The notes under the pieces were generated by a model. The model searched no databases. It saw only the letters and a program-made list of their open reading frames with translations, and was not told where the DNA came from. From Taeniopygia guttata (lineage: Eukaryota > Chordata > Aves > Passeriformes > Estrildidae), in NCBI RefSeq assembly GCF_048771995.1, contig NC_133024.1, forward strand, positions 86,470,501 through 86,534,500: 64,000 nt of DNA, read 5' to 3'. The translations under genes and the position numbers were made by a program. This document shows, piece by piece, positions 1 to 11,549 of the stretch. Position 1 is the first letter of the stretch, and each line of letters starts with the position of its first letter.

Positions 1-3000
1 TGTGGGACTTAAATGGCTAGTAAGAAACACCGAGGAAAAGACTGCCAGAAAGCCTGTTTCCCAAAAGGGCTTTGACACAGCACTAGAATTGGGATTTGGA
101 ATGGGAAACTGTTGGTATAAAATATTAGGTTTCTTTATTTAGAAATTAAAAATCTTGCAACTTTACATTTGTTCTCAGTGCTCAAAATCCATCTGTTCAA
201 TTGTCCCCTTCCTGGTGAAGCATTTTTGCATATATTTGCATTACTCTATATTTCTGAGCCACAAAGAATGGAAACTTGTTGTTGTGAGCCTTTTTTATTT
301 TTTTTTTTCCCTAGAAGATTTTTCTGCTCCGAAGTCAGAACAAAGGGGAGGAAATGAGCAAACCTTTCCCAAAAGCACAACCTGAGACCTTACAAATCTC
401 CAGACTGCAGGAATTCCAGGTTTCATAGCAGAATTATTAATAACAGCTCTTGTGAGATAAAATAAAATGACAAAAACAAAAAAGGAATTTATACCCAAGT
501 GAGAGTTACTTACACTTTTGCATTTCTTCTAATTCCCTCTTTATGTAAGAAAGTAAGAACTAGCATACCAGCTTGCACAACTTCCCCCACCCACCACTGC
601 CAGGTCTTTATCTTGTTGCTAACCAAAAGCACAAGCTATCAATAATGGGTGAAGAAGAGGATGATAAACTCTGCCAGTGTCAACCACAGGGGATGGACAG
701 CCTCAGTTTAAAGCAGCTTTTCCAACAGCACCTGAAAGGGTGATGAGTGCGCCTCTCCTTGAGTCATGCCTTTTGAAACCAGCTGTGCATTTACTTGACT
801 AAAAACTTCAGACAGCAATTAGCTTTGGGTTTTACTTATGTGAAAGATTAGTGTTTTCTGCTTTAACTGTATGTCTGCTAATTTCCCTGTTTCCTTTCTC
901 ATGACAGGTAGTGAAAAAAAGTTTCCAGTGTAATTTTTCCTGGTGCTGAAAGTCCTCTCCTTTCTCAGCCACAGAGTGACAGACAATTTAGTTTATTCTT
1001 GTAGCAAAAGCCCTCTTTGCCTCTGATATCCTTACTGCTCTTTTTAATAACTTATTTTCATGCTATAATATATTTTTTGTCAGTGGGGACCAGAATCACA
1101 CCCAGTGCTCAAGATAAGGATGTGTTGCATCAGTATAATAACATTTCCTGTTTTCTTCTCTGTTCTTTTGCTAGTAACTCTTCACAATCTCTTTGCCCTC
1201 TCAGTAGCTTCTGAACATCAGGCTTTTTTGCAGAGAAAATCCAAAATTACCTCAAGATGTCCTCTCCATGTAGCGAAAGATGATCACTTTGTATGTGTTT
1301 GTAGGACTATTTCCCTGAGAATAGGGCTTTGTTCAGTTCAACAGCTGAAAGAAAATTAATAAAGCTGGAGGACACCTGATCTCAAGGCATTTCCCATGAA
1401 TATTTATCTACTGTCCGAAAGCAACCATTCTGCTCTATAGAATTGACTGGCATTTCAGTTAGTTTCACGCAAGCTAGGAAACTTCCAACATTTGGGCCTC
1501 ATCCTGGAGCCTCAGTCCTGGACTGGCGTGCTTGGAAGAGACAGGTAGAGAGTATGGCTGTCGGGTTCTGGCATGTGAGGCTGAGATGTGGTGCAGGAGG
1601 ACACAGAGGGGCACCTGCTCGTGTCACACAGTGCAGAGCACACTCTTCACTGCTGATGTGGGAGGTCTCAGACAAGCTTGTTTCTGCTGGCTGTCAGCTG
1701 CAGAGGATAACTTCAGGAAGTTTGGCCTACGGTCATGGATTCTGAGAGCAATTGGGCAGGAGTGCTTGAAATCTTCAGGTCTTTGAAAGCACTGAGGTCC
1801 TCAGAAGCTGCAAGCAGCCTGCAAGCTCTGCTGCTGGCTATGGAGATGAGGAAGAACACAGATGCTTACAATTGACATTTTTGGATATGAAACAAACAAG
1901 AACTAACCTCCATATCTGGCTGAACACACACTGAAGGCTCGTATTTCTAGTGTAGACATTGATTAGCTGTGAATTAACCTCCTCATGGAGGAGGCAAGAG
2001 CTTGGGCTCCACTGCCTCAGAGAACTGCCTCACAGAAATAATGGACCCAAAATCTGAAGAATAAATGACTTCAAACAGTGTTTGTCTTATGTTGACTCTA
2101 TCATTCAGGGTTGTTTTCCTGTAGAACTGTGGATTACCTATATTATAATGCCGACATCCTATGGGGAAAGCACATGGGGTAGAGTTTCTACTGTGTCTTA
2201 CTTGCAATGTGTGCTTCGTACTGGCACCTTGCAAGACAAATTTTTGAACAAAGACTCACAGATCTGTGAAGAAGTCCTGGTGAAGACCTGCCTGTGTTTG
2301 CAACAGGCCATAGTTACATATAGATTCTTTTTCATTTAGAATCCTACAGAAATTAGGATATTGGGCTGGTTGGCAATGAGAAAATGAGTAATTGATACAC
2401 CAAGACCATGTTAGGTGGTGGTAATAGGCATGATGACTATGGATAAGAATAAATAGCTCATTTTATATTGATGGAAAAGAAGATTGGCTCCTGGAACAGC
2501 TCATCTCCCAGGAAGACTTGCAGGAAATCACGTGGAAAACTGCAAGAAGGTTTTTGATAAAGAAAGGATTCTTGGTTAGTGAGGGAAGGCAAAACAGATT
2601 ATGCTGAGTTTCTATTTTCATGGTGGAGAAACAAGCCTGAAATCTGGGGTAATAGGTGCTAAAAGGCACTCTGCACATACACATTTGGCATCTCTACAGT
2701 TTACAGAGGTAGGCAATAGTCTGTATTCTCATAATTTCTTAAAGCTAGCCAAACTGTGAGCATAGAGTACAATTAAGAGCCCATTTTATGACATAGTCTA
2801 TTCTAATTTCCGTGTGAATAGCTGCCAAGAGCCAGGCCCAGAGAAAGTTTTCAAGTTAGTAGCCTTCCCTGTTTTGACAGGTGCTCTAAGTTCTAAGAAT
2901 TAAGTGCTCTAAGGATTTCTGAACTCTAGAAGAGGAGTCCTTGGTTTTTGGATGCCTGGTGCTTCCACTATACAAAAACTAACAAATACGTCGGGTTTTT

Positions 3001-4639
3001 TTATTATAGAAAAAGATTACTTGGGTGATATTTCATTTTTATGAGAAGCTTGGTTTTTCTTTCCAAATACTTTAAACTTTCAGGGAATGCAAACTCTAAG
3101 TTGCAGCCAGATCTGATACATGCAATTAGATAATATTAAAGAGAAAAACAGTTCTTCCAAAAACCCAGACCATAACTTGGAAAAAAAAAATTTCCTAAGA
3201 AGTGGTATTGTATGTATTTTTTTTTTTTAATAATGGAAGCTCTGCTTTCACATGCTGTCAGTATGTCATGACCCTCTTCTCTCAGTAAGACATTAACTTC
3301 CAGTAATTCATATACATTAAAGAACAAACAAGGCTATTTAGTAAGATGCCCTTATAAACAATATAATTTGTCAACAAATTATCTTCAGTTACTTTCCAGA
3401 GAATTGAAATCCATTTTAGTTGTGTAAATCAATAACAATTGTGTCTTATGCATCCAAGTTACAATTTCCAGAATGCCACATATTTGTAGATATATCTACC
3501 TAAGAAATTGTGTAGAAAAAAACCCTCTTTGTTCTTAGGGATGAGGTCAGATAAGAACAACAATGATGTGCTGAATAAATGTTTCCACAGCAAAGAAAAA
3601 TGGAGTGGGTGCTGCAAGGAAGGAAGTTAGCTTCCCATGCACTCAGAGGGGAGTGTTGGTTGTGAGGACCTGGGAGGTCTGGAATGAGTCTATGATGCTG
3701 CACCAAGAGCTGGCCTCTTTAACTTAAAATTTGGAAGATTTCACTTATGGACATCTTGTTTCTGCCCTGAAGTTATCTGGACACAAGAATGATGATTACT
3801 TCAGAGTTGTATATAAACTTAGGATAGGGTTTTGTGTATAAAATTAGGATAGGCTTCTTGCCCAAAGATAATTGCCTGTTCTGACTCATCATCGCCTCTG
3901 TACTGTAAGGCATTCTGGCATCTAAGGACAGAACCACCTGTGGGAATGGAAGATTCTGGAGCCTCAGCAAAGTGTTTCAAATTTCCATAAGAGCAACAGA
4001 TGTGCTGCACAGAGCCTTTCTGTGGTAGGGTTTGTGGTCTTCCCATGGGGATCCTGCTGGTGGCCTGGTGACAGTCAAACATTCAGAACAGCTGCTGTTA
4101 TTTTCATTTTGGCTGGCTGTATCCAGACCCTGTGGGATGACAGTGCAGCTGCTTTCATTATGGGGCAAGGCATGAGGCAGAGAAATTTAGAATTTCTTTA
4201 GAAAAGGAAACTGGTTTTAAGATACAAAGGCTTTGTTAGTGATGTTATGGTTTTTGTTTGAATACTGTCCTTGACCTGACAAGCATAACTAGCATTGTTA
4301 GATCTTTTATAAACTGCTGGTGATCAAATAGCATATCAAGTAATGTATCAATGTGCAAGCCAAAGGAAATACTTGCCCTCCACATAAAAAAAGCACAGAT
4401 ACGGTTCTGGTTACTTTAGCCAATTACTTCCGTCAAGATAGTCACCTCTATTTCACATCCTCTGAACTGTAATACATTATCTGGCATCTACAGTGTATTT
4501 GAAAACCTTATATGATACTTACTGTTTCTGGCTTGGTGGGATGAAGGAGCGAGATGAGTAGGATAAAAATACCCTGATGGTTAGGGTAAAAAACTTAAAT
4601 TCTTCTTGTTGATCCTTTGCTGTCTACATGCATGTCCTC
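1..4639. other. Upstream non-coding region, no gene recognised
   Basis: AT-rich sequence with only short open frames (none over about 100 codons) and no Ig, transmembrane or TIR-type exon on either strand. By mammalian synteny the next gene upstream would be another IL-1 receptor (IL1RL2 or IL1R1), but none of its 3' exons are visible here. The GC-richer stretch at about 1490-1860 is unassigned. Confidence 0.6.
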
Positions 4640-5620
4640 ACTTACTGCTGTGTGGGAGCCTGCCATGCCAGTTGACCTTGCCTGGCCACCATGGCCCCAC
4701 CAAGCTGCTCTATTCCCCTCTCAATAGGACAGGGGAAGGAAATACTGAAAAAAATCCATGTGTTGAGAAAAGGAAAGATGGATGACTTATCAATTACCAC
4801 CAAAGGCAAATCAGACTCAGTTTGGGGAAATTATTTTAATTTGCCAATTATTAGCAGAGTAGGATGGTAAGAAAAAACCCCAAACTAATCCCATCCTCTC
4901 CCAACCTCTCCCTTCTTCCCAGGCTCAGTTTGACTTCCAAGTATCTTACCTCCTCCTCCTGAGTGACACATGGGGATGGAGAACAGGGGTTGTGGTCAGT
5001 TCATAACATTTTGTTATGAACTTCCTTCATTCCTTCTTCCTTCTCACACTATTCCCCTACTGCAAAGGGGGTGTCCCTCTCTTATGAGACCTTGACAAAA
5101 TTCTCCTGTGTGGGGCTTCCCATGGGCTAGAGTTCTTAGCCAACAGCTCTAGTGTGGGTCTTTACATGGGCTGCAGCCCTCTGGAACAGACTGCTCCAGT
5201 GAGTGTCACCTGCCGGAAAACCTCCTCTTAAATGGCTCCTCTGTGGCCTCAGCTCCGGCCAGGAACCTGCTCCAGCATGGACTCTCCATGGACTACATCT
5301 TCCTTCAGGTCACATCCACCTGCTCCAGTATGGCATCCTCCATGGGCTGCAGGAGGACAAACTGTGTAATCATGACTTTCCCCATGTGATACGGTCCTGT
5401 TGCTAGGGTGGTTTTCTCTGGCTAGCCCACACCCTTTAGGATCGTATCAGGAGTGGCTGCCCTCGAATCTCTGCTGAGATTTCTCTGGGTGACGGTGCAC
5501 ACCCAACAACAGCGTCCCCTGCCATCCCACCATTTGCCAATTCCATCAAAGCCCCCTGGGCTGGCCTCAGTAAATGCACATAGTGAAACCTTTCCTGGTA
5601 AGGTCACTTCTGTCTGAATC
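4640..5620. repeat. Avian interspersed repeat, probably ERV/LTR-derived
   Basis: The block contains successive degenerate units built on 'ctgctccag..tgg' and 'catgggctgcag' (about 5100-5360), preceded by a conserved-looking stretch (about 4720-4990). I recognise this composition from a widespread avian repeat family that I believe to be an endogenous-retrovirus derivative. It is old and broken, and no open viral frame remains. The edges are approximate and the family assignment is from memory, not from a search. Confidence 0.5.
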
Positions 5621-6004
5621 TTTCCCTACTGTGTCCACTGACAGTCTGCAAGCAAGGTGCGAAAACTGTACCGAGCAAATGTTTCCTGGCTAATAGAGTC
5701 AGGTATTAGGCAAACAAGGCTAATGTGCTGCTAGGCTAAGAACTGCTTCTTGGAGTAAAGTGAACTCTGAGGGTGCTTAGTTTCTGTTTTCCTATCTCTG
5801 CTTTTTATCTCAGGACTTTATCTTTTTCAATCTCAGTGTTTTTCCTCTTGTATGCTTGAACTCCTAACTCTTAAGACGTCAGTAACTTAATTCAGTCTGG
5901 GTTTTCAGTTTTTGTATCTTGTGTGGCTTTAGCTTGCATATTTTTCACAGGAGTAATTTTGCCAACACATTTAAGTTCATACACTCGTGCTGTGCCAAAA
6001 CAGT

Positions 6005-6150
6005 CATTGAATCACTGATGGTTGAATCTCTGGATCATTGACTCCTAGTGCTGGTAAGGACCTGTGGGGCCAGCTGCATTCTTTGTGATACCAATACTAA
6101 ATTGTTCTTTAACACTGAGTGGCAGCTCCACTAGTTTCCCAGCAAATTTC
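6005..6150 (-). repeat. Possible old CR1 LINE 3' fragment
   Basis: The + strand reads 'atcattgactcctagtgctgg' followed by 'ggtaaggacctgtggggcca', resembling the reverse complement of a CR1 3' end (tail repeat, then a 'ggttggaaggacct' type motif). It is strongly diverged, so this call is weak. Confidence 0.3.
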
Positions 6151-6936
6151 TAGTGCTTCGCTACATTACCTTTTAAAAGATTTTTCTGCAGTCATGCTTA
6201 ACTATCTCCTGCTTTTGTTCAAAGCTATTACTTCTTGATCTCTTTGCTTCAAGAACAGATGATTTGCTTGCTTGCTGTACTGCTATGCATACAGGCTGCC
6301 AAGGGCACAATTAACCCCTCAAAGAAATCTTTTGAGGTATTTCTGTAAGCTCTTTTTTCCATAAACTTGTCAGTAGGATTTTGTTTTATAAGATGGGCCC
6401 TAAGTTGCAAGGCATTCAGCATTGATTTTAGTTTCTTATGAAAGCTACAGAATGGCTTTTGCTCAGCTAGTAACTATCTTCTTTAGTCAGGAGCTCAGTT
6501 TCCCATCTGCACCATGATCTGGGAACAAGCTGGGCATGGGGAACAGACTACAGGATTAAGGGCTCTTCTGAGGTATGAGCAACACTATAAGCACCTCTGG
6601 TCTAAGTTTCAGCAGACTTTGTCATAGAACAACCTTTTATGTGCCTAGAAAAATGAAGTTAGCTTTACGTGAATATATTTAACCCTTCCCTAGATGAAAA
6701 TAACTTGTGGTTAGAGGATATTGAACCAACCACTGAATGCAGATGGTTACTCCAGAATTTTCACCAAAGTCTCTTATACCAGGAAATGAGAAAGACCTTG
6801 ATTCTGATGAAACCTCACAAACTTGAGCAGAGAGTAATTTGTGAACTTTTGAAGGTAGAAGTCTGAACTGTTTGACCAAAACATTTTGAGATTTTATTTT
6901 TGCAGGTTGGTTGGCTTATTGTTTTGGCTATTTTTT

Positions 6937-6942
<6 letters not shown>

Positions 6943-6970
<28 letters not shown>
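6943..6970. repeat. Poly(T) tract (28 T)
   Basis: Uninterrupted T homopolymer. It could be the poly(A) tail of a minus-strand retro-insertion. The flanking sequence has no recognisable retrogene and no AATAAA in the expected place, so it is recorded only as a simple repeat. Confidence 0.9.
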
Positions 6971-7684
6971 GGGTCCTACAATTGCACCCCATGAATCACT
7001 TCAAAGGAAATACAATACCAAGAGCTGGGGAGACCATGGGTGTGACATAGGTAAGGTTTTTGCATACTGGCACAAAATTGGTACATCTTTGTGTATTGAT
7101 GTGGAGTTGTTGCATGCTGACAGTAGAGTTCCAGGAACACTGGAAGGAACAGATAGAATTCACAACATTGCCAGGGAAGGGAAACAAATATTTGAATGAC
7201 CATAGGATAAAATATTTCCATCGCAGACTTAAGTTAGCTGTTGGTGCAGATAACTGGTTTTCAGCACCTTCTTTGATCAGCTTAGCTTCAGTGAAACAGT
7301 TTCCTTCATTAAAAACTGTTCCTGATTCTCCAGAGACTTTTCAAGCTGTTCTCAGGGAGCTGCTGCTTGACTAGACCACGCAAAGCTGTTCCTTGTTTTC
7401 AAGCAAAATCTGTTTCAAAGTGCCTTCTGCCATCTGAATGTCCCCTCTCTGTGCTCCCCAGTCAGCAGATTTATTGTACTATAATTCTGCTAAAAAGGAA
7501 TAACTTGCAATAAAGGAAAACCTGTGCTAGTAGTAGAAGATATCTGATTAATTGGAACTATAAGAAGCTGTTATAGGTACTTAAAGTAAATTGCTACAGT
7601 AAGTTGCATGTTTTGCTCTACTGAGTGGGAGGTGTCTCAGAATGAAGCTGTGCATCTTGTTGCTACAGCTAGGAACTGCCGAAG

Positions 7685-7777
7685 CCAGATAAAAGGAGCT
7701 CACAGTAATATCTGGTACAAGATAAGACACATCCACAGAGAACAAGCCACTTGTCTGCTTTTTGATTTTTCCAAATG
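7685..7777 (+). promoter_or_regulatory. IL1RL1: Candidate distal promoter and non-coding first exon of IL1RL1
   Basis: A TATA-like 'agataaaagg' (7688-7697) lies about 80 bases before a good splice donor ('ccaaatg' / 'gtaggt', GT at 7778). It is accompanied by two GATA motifs ('ccagataaaa' and 'caagataagac'). The coding exon 1 of IL1RL1 at 11474 is preceded by a splice acceptor, so at least one upstream non-coding exon is expected. Mammalian IL1RL1 is known to have a distal promoter with GATA elements used in mast cells and Th2 cells. Assignment of this site is inference; no transcript supports it. Confidence 0.3.
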
Positions 7778-10700
7778 GTAGGTCAAATTCTTATATTGTC
7801 ATTTAACCAGAAATAATAGAAGTATTTGATATGAAAGTTTATTTCAGTTCAAATAGTGTTACGCCTAACATAAAAATTTACCTTGTAGTGAAGTGTATTT
7901 AGAAATGGATTTTGCCATCAATTTCCTGGTATATATTTTTACTAATTTGACTAATTAGTAAAAATCTTCACTCCACAATTGATTTTTCAGAGTTTAGCAT
8001 ATTTATGTATTTTTTGTTTAAAAATATTTTTTAAGAATAATGCATGTGTCAATTCTAGAAGTGCTATGCTTTAATGCTGAAATTCCTAAATTTTACACTT
8101 ACACCTGTAACTAGTGTAATTGTTAACTCTTGTGAATGCTAGTTTTGGAAAGTTCAGTTTTGCTGTTTCAATTTTAATAGGACATTTTCAGTCAGAGTGG
8201 ATTTTCTGGTTTGACAGAAGAATGAAAATCACTTTCAAAAGGTGTATGGATGTATATATCTGTAAAAAAAAAAATCCAAAAAATTGCTCTTTCATGGTAT
8301 GTTTACATTGTAAAGTCTGTTAAGTTTTTTGGGTAGAAATTGCAATACTGTTTCCAGGTTTTGTTAGTATGCTAGGTAATTTTGTCACTCATATAGACAG
8401 TATTATAAACATTTTGCTGGAAAATAGAATTTTGGAAAGAAAAACAGAAATATGTTTCTAACACAGTTGCCTTCAGAGAAGTAAGGAGTTAAGCCCCAAG
8501 GACCACTGTTTCTGCAATATACACAGTGGGTTTCCCCTTCTCTCACCTTCCTTTGGTAGTGGGTCATTAGGAATTAGGCTTTGACCTACTCAGATAATTG
8601 TCCCAAATTTTGGATCTAGTGCATTTTCAGCACCACACTGAAGTTTTTGTTTACAGAGCTTAGGCTTACACTCCTACCATGCGTAGCTATATGAAGGAGC
8701 TGTAAGGCACTGCAGAACCAGCCCTTCTCTTGGTGTTTTCTGTCTATACCTGCAACCTCTGTTTGAGTTCATATTGAGGTAGTTTGGTGTTTACTGCTGA
8801 CTTCAGAAAATTGAAACAGAACCATGTTGCTTCTTTAATTGCGTGAGCTCTTTGAATTTTCAGGGAACATTACTCTTTTATTATAGCCCTCTATATTATA
8901 CATATTCACACAGATACCACCCATACCCTACTTGAACTGCTTCTGATACACAGCAACTTAAAAATGGAGGGAAATTCAATAAAGAAATCATCAGATTTGG
9001 TGGGAAGCAGCTTAAATATTCTGCATTTTTTTAGTGCAGGCTGGTAGCCCAGTATGTGCAAGGTCTGTCAAAGATATTTTTTCAGTAAACAGAAGGCTAA
9101 CTGCAACAACTGGCAAGTATGGAGATAGGAAATTATGAATTTCTTACTCCTGAATAATTCTGGCACTTGTTAGAAAAGTTGGTGAGAGCAAGTAATTGGC
9201 TGTCTCCCTTCCTGGACAAAGCTGTATCTTAAAAATGGTGAAAGCACATCTCCTTGCTACTTTCTGGTAATCAGCAGCATTCCATTTCTAGGGCTGCAAT
9301 AGTACTGGCAATAAGGGACTTGCCAGAGTCTCCAACAGTGGTATTACTTGTGGCTAAATTCCTAATAAACTCCTACAAATAAAATATCAAATGAGAAAAA
9401 AACCCTCATTTTAGAAAGACTCCAGACTTAGTCTATGAAATTATTTTTCTTTAAAAATCAATCAGCGTATTTTTTTTCATCTTGCTGAGGTATCACTCAC
9501 TTGAACAAGATAGCTGTAAAAAATAAAAGGACAGTTAATATAACTGCTGGCAGACCTTGTCAGGGGCAAATAAGTTGCTGGAACAAAACGAAAGACTTTG
9601 GTAATAAAAAGCCTCGCAGTAGAGAAGGTATATTCTGGATATTTTTGCTCCCTGGTAGTGTTAGAAATTTTTCTAGGAACAAGCTTCATGCTCTAAATGA
9701 TGAACAAAGCTGAATGCTTTGCTGTGCTGATGTTGTGAATTTCATTTTGCCATTCTGTGACATGTCTTTTTCTCCTAAGGGTCTGTCCAGTCCCAGGTCA
9801 CTCATGAACCCTGTTCTGGACCGCCTTGTTCATTCCTTCCAGGGCAAAGCTCTTGATGTTAGTGTTGAAAGGAACCCTCTAAAAATCTGTTCAGTTGGCC
9901 TAAGGTTTCTTTAAAATTAAAGAAGTCAATAGATTTGCACTTACATGTGGTGCTTTTCTCCAGCAATAATGAAAGCAAGTAGATTCTCACACATAATATT
10001 TCTCCTGACTGGTCACTCACTTCCTGTAAAAGGCATGGCATCAGTTTTGCTGCGACATTAATGCTGAGATGCTGCATTTTTTGGTCTAAACCTCATCTTT
10101 CCTGTGATTTGTGAATATCCCTGCAATGAAATGTGAATATACCTACAAGGAAATTCTCACACTTTTCTCTTCTAACACTGTTTTGTTATTGTTTTTTCAA
10201 GGGTTAAGAATAACCCTCTGGATATTATTAAACTTTCTAAAAGAAGAAACTTTCCATATCAATACAAAGCTGATAATAGTTCTGAAAGCTCAAAACTGAG
10301 TTTGCTCTGATTTTCAGACTTGGCAAAAACATAGAGCTTGATAACTCTTGTCAATGTTTATTTAGTCTGGAAGTTTTTGGCACTGAAATAAAAATTCCTT
10401 GCAGTAAGTGTGACGACAGTACTTAACATATCTTGCCTGTTTTTACTACTCCCCTTGTGCTCACTATCTTCAAGATAAATTATATTTCCTTTCTGACTTA
10501 TTTTCTCTTGAAAACAACTTGTCTTTTGTCTGTAGGAGTCTGTGACTGCTACTTACTCATACACGACAATAGAACCCACTGCTCTGTGATCTGCAGTGAA
10601 GAACTGCATTCAAGGCTTTGTCATGGTAAGTAGGATGCATACAGCAACGTAGTGTAGCTGGATTGCTTGCCTGCTGTCTCCTGAGATATTCCTGGATTAG

Positions 10701-11473
10701 GTCAGTTTAATGCCCATGATCAGATGGTCAGTTTTTTTAAATACAGGGTTTGCTGGAGAGTTCTTGAGCCACACCATGTGGTATGAATTATAGCTGGTGC
10801 TTATCAGGCACAAGTAAAAACATCAGTGGGATACATGACCTGCCCTGCTGTTGTTAGCTAAGTACAGTATTATGCTCCTTTACCTACCTTTCCAGTCCAT
10901 TTCTTCAGCTCTCCTTCAGCTTAGTATTGTTTATGACACTCACCTGGTTTTGATCTTACTGCCTAACCCTTACGTAGAGAAGCTGTCACTGAAGATAACT
11001 CCTCTTTCATAAAAATGCATGTAAAAAGTATTTTGCATCTAAGCAATTGATTGGATGTAACCTTAATTCAAAACCAGGGTGTACATTTTCAAACCCAGGA
11101 TCTGTCCTTTTCCAAGCTGGGGAACAGTTTCTTTGCACTTGACTGTGAAGAGAATGCCAATGTACATTTATCTTCCTTAAAAAAAAAAAACAAACAAGCA
11201 AGTTGAAAGAGGCTTCTGCCTGAGGAGCATCATGAGAGAGTAATTCACTGACTCCCACTAAACTAAGTCATAACTGTAGTTTCAATGATAATAGAACAAA
11301 TAACATCACCTCAAAGCTGCAAAACTGCTGCTATGTACACACACTTTACAGAACAGCTCACATGATAAAGTTTATCACTGCATGATAACATTTTGTTCAA
11401 TTTTCTGATGTACAATGCTACATTGCTGATTCAGTCAGAGTCTATTCTAAGATATCGATGTTTTTCTTCTTAG
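7778..11473 (+). other. IL1RL1: Region before IL1RL1 coding exon 1 (probable first intron)
   Basis: No coding exon was recognised. It is AT-rich, with a perfect 12-bp inverted repeat at 7936-7964 and a few short open frames without family similarity. If the promoter candidate near 7700 is correct, this is intron 1 of IL1RL1; otherwise it is intergenic DNA. Confidence 0.4.
7936..7964. repeat. Perfect 12-bp inverted repeat, 5-base loop
   Basis: Arms 'tttttactaatt' (7936-7947) and 'aattagtaaaaa' (7953-7964) are exact reverse complements around 'tgact'. AT-only hairpins arise by chance in such sequence; no function is claimed. Confidence 0.8.
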
Positions 11474-11549
11474 TTTAGAAATATGATGGGGCATATAGAT
11501 TTGATCCTCCTGTCTACCTTCCTCTCGGTTTCCATGACATCTGAAACAT
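11474..11549 (+). CDS. IL1RL1: IL1RL1 coding exon 1 (5'UTR end and signal peptide)
   Basis: The exon opens after acceptor 'ttcttcttag' (ends 11473). The coding part begins at 11483 with two ATG codons, and residues 1-22 ([20 protein letters not shown]..) form a hydrophobic leader. Donor is 'gtaagt' at 11550, phase 1. The acceptor shows that an upstream non-coding exon must exist. Confidence 0.85.

Larger units (their letters stand above)
5621..7680. other. Non-coding spacer with possible CR1 remnant and T-tract
   Basis: No coding exon was recognised. A weak CR1-like antisense stretch lies at about 6005-6150. A homopolymer of 28 T lies at 6943-6970. Short open frames on both strands at 6669-7374 have no recognisable similarity. 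Confidence 0.5.

Noticed and set aside
1443-1786. Overlapping frames of 100 and 84 codons in a GC-richer patch
   Set aside because: No splice context, no recognisable domain and no similarity to IL-1 receptor exons.
6943-7221. Poly(T) followed by an 81-codon minus-strand frame, suggesting a reversed processed retrogene
   Set aside because: No recognisable protein, no AATAAA next to the tail and no clear target duplication.
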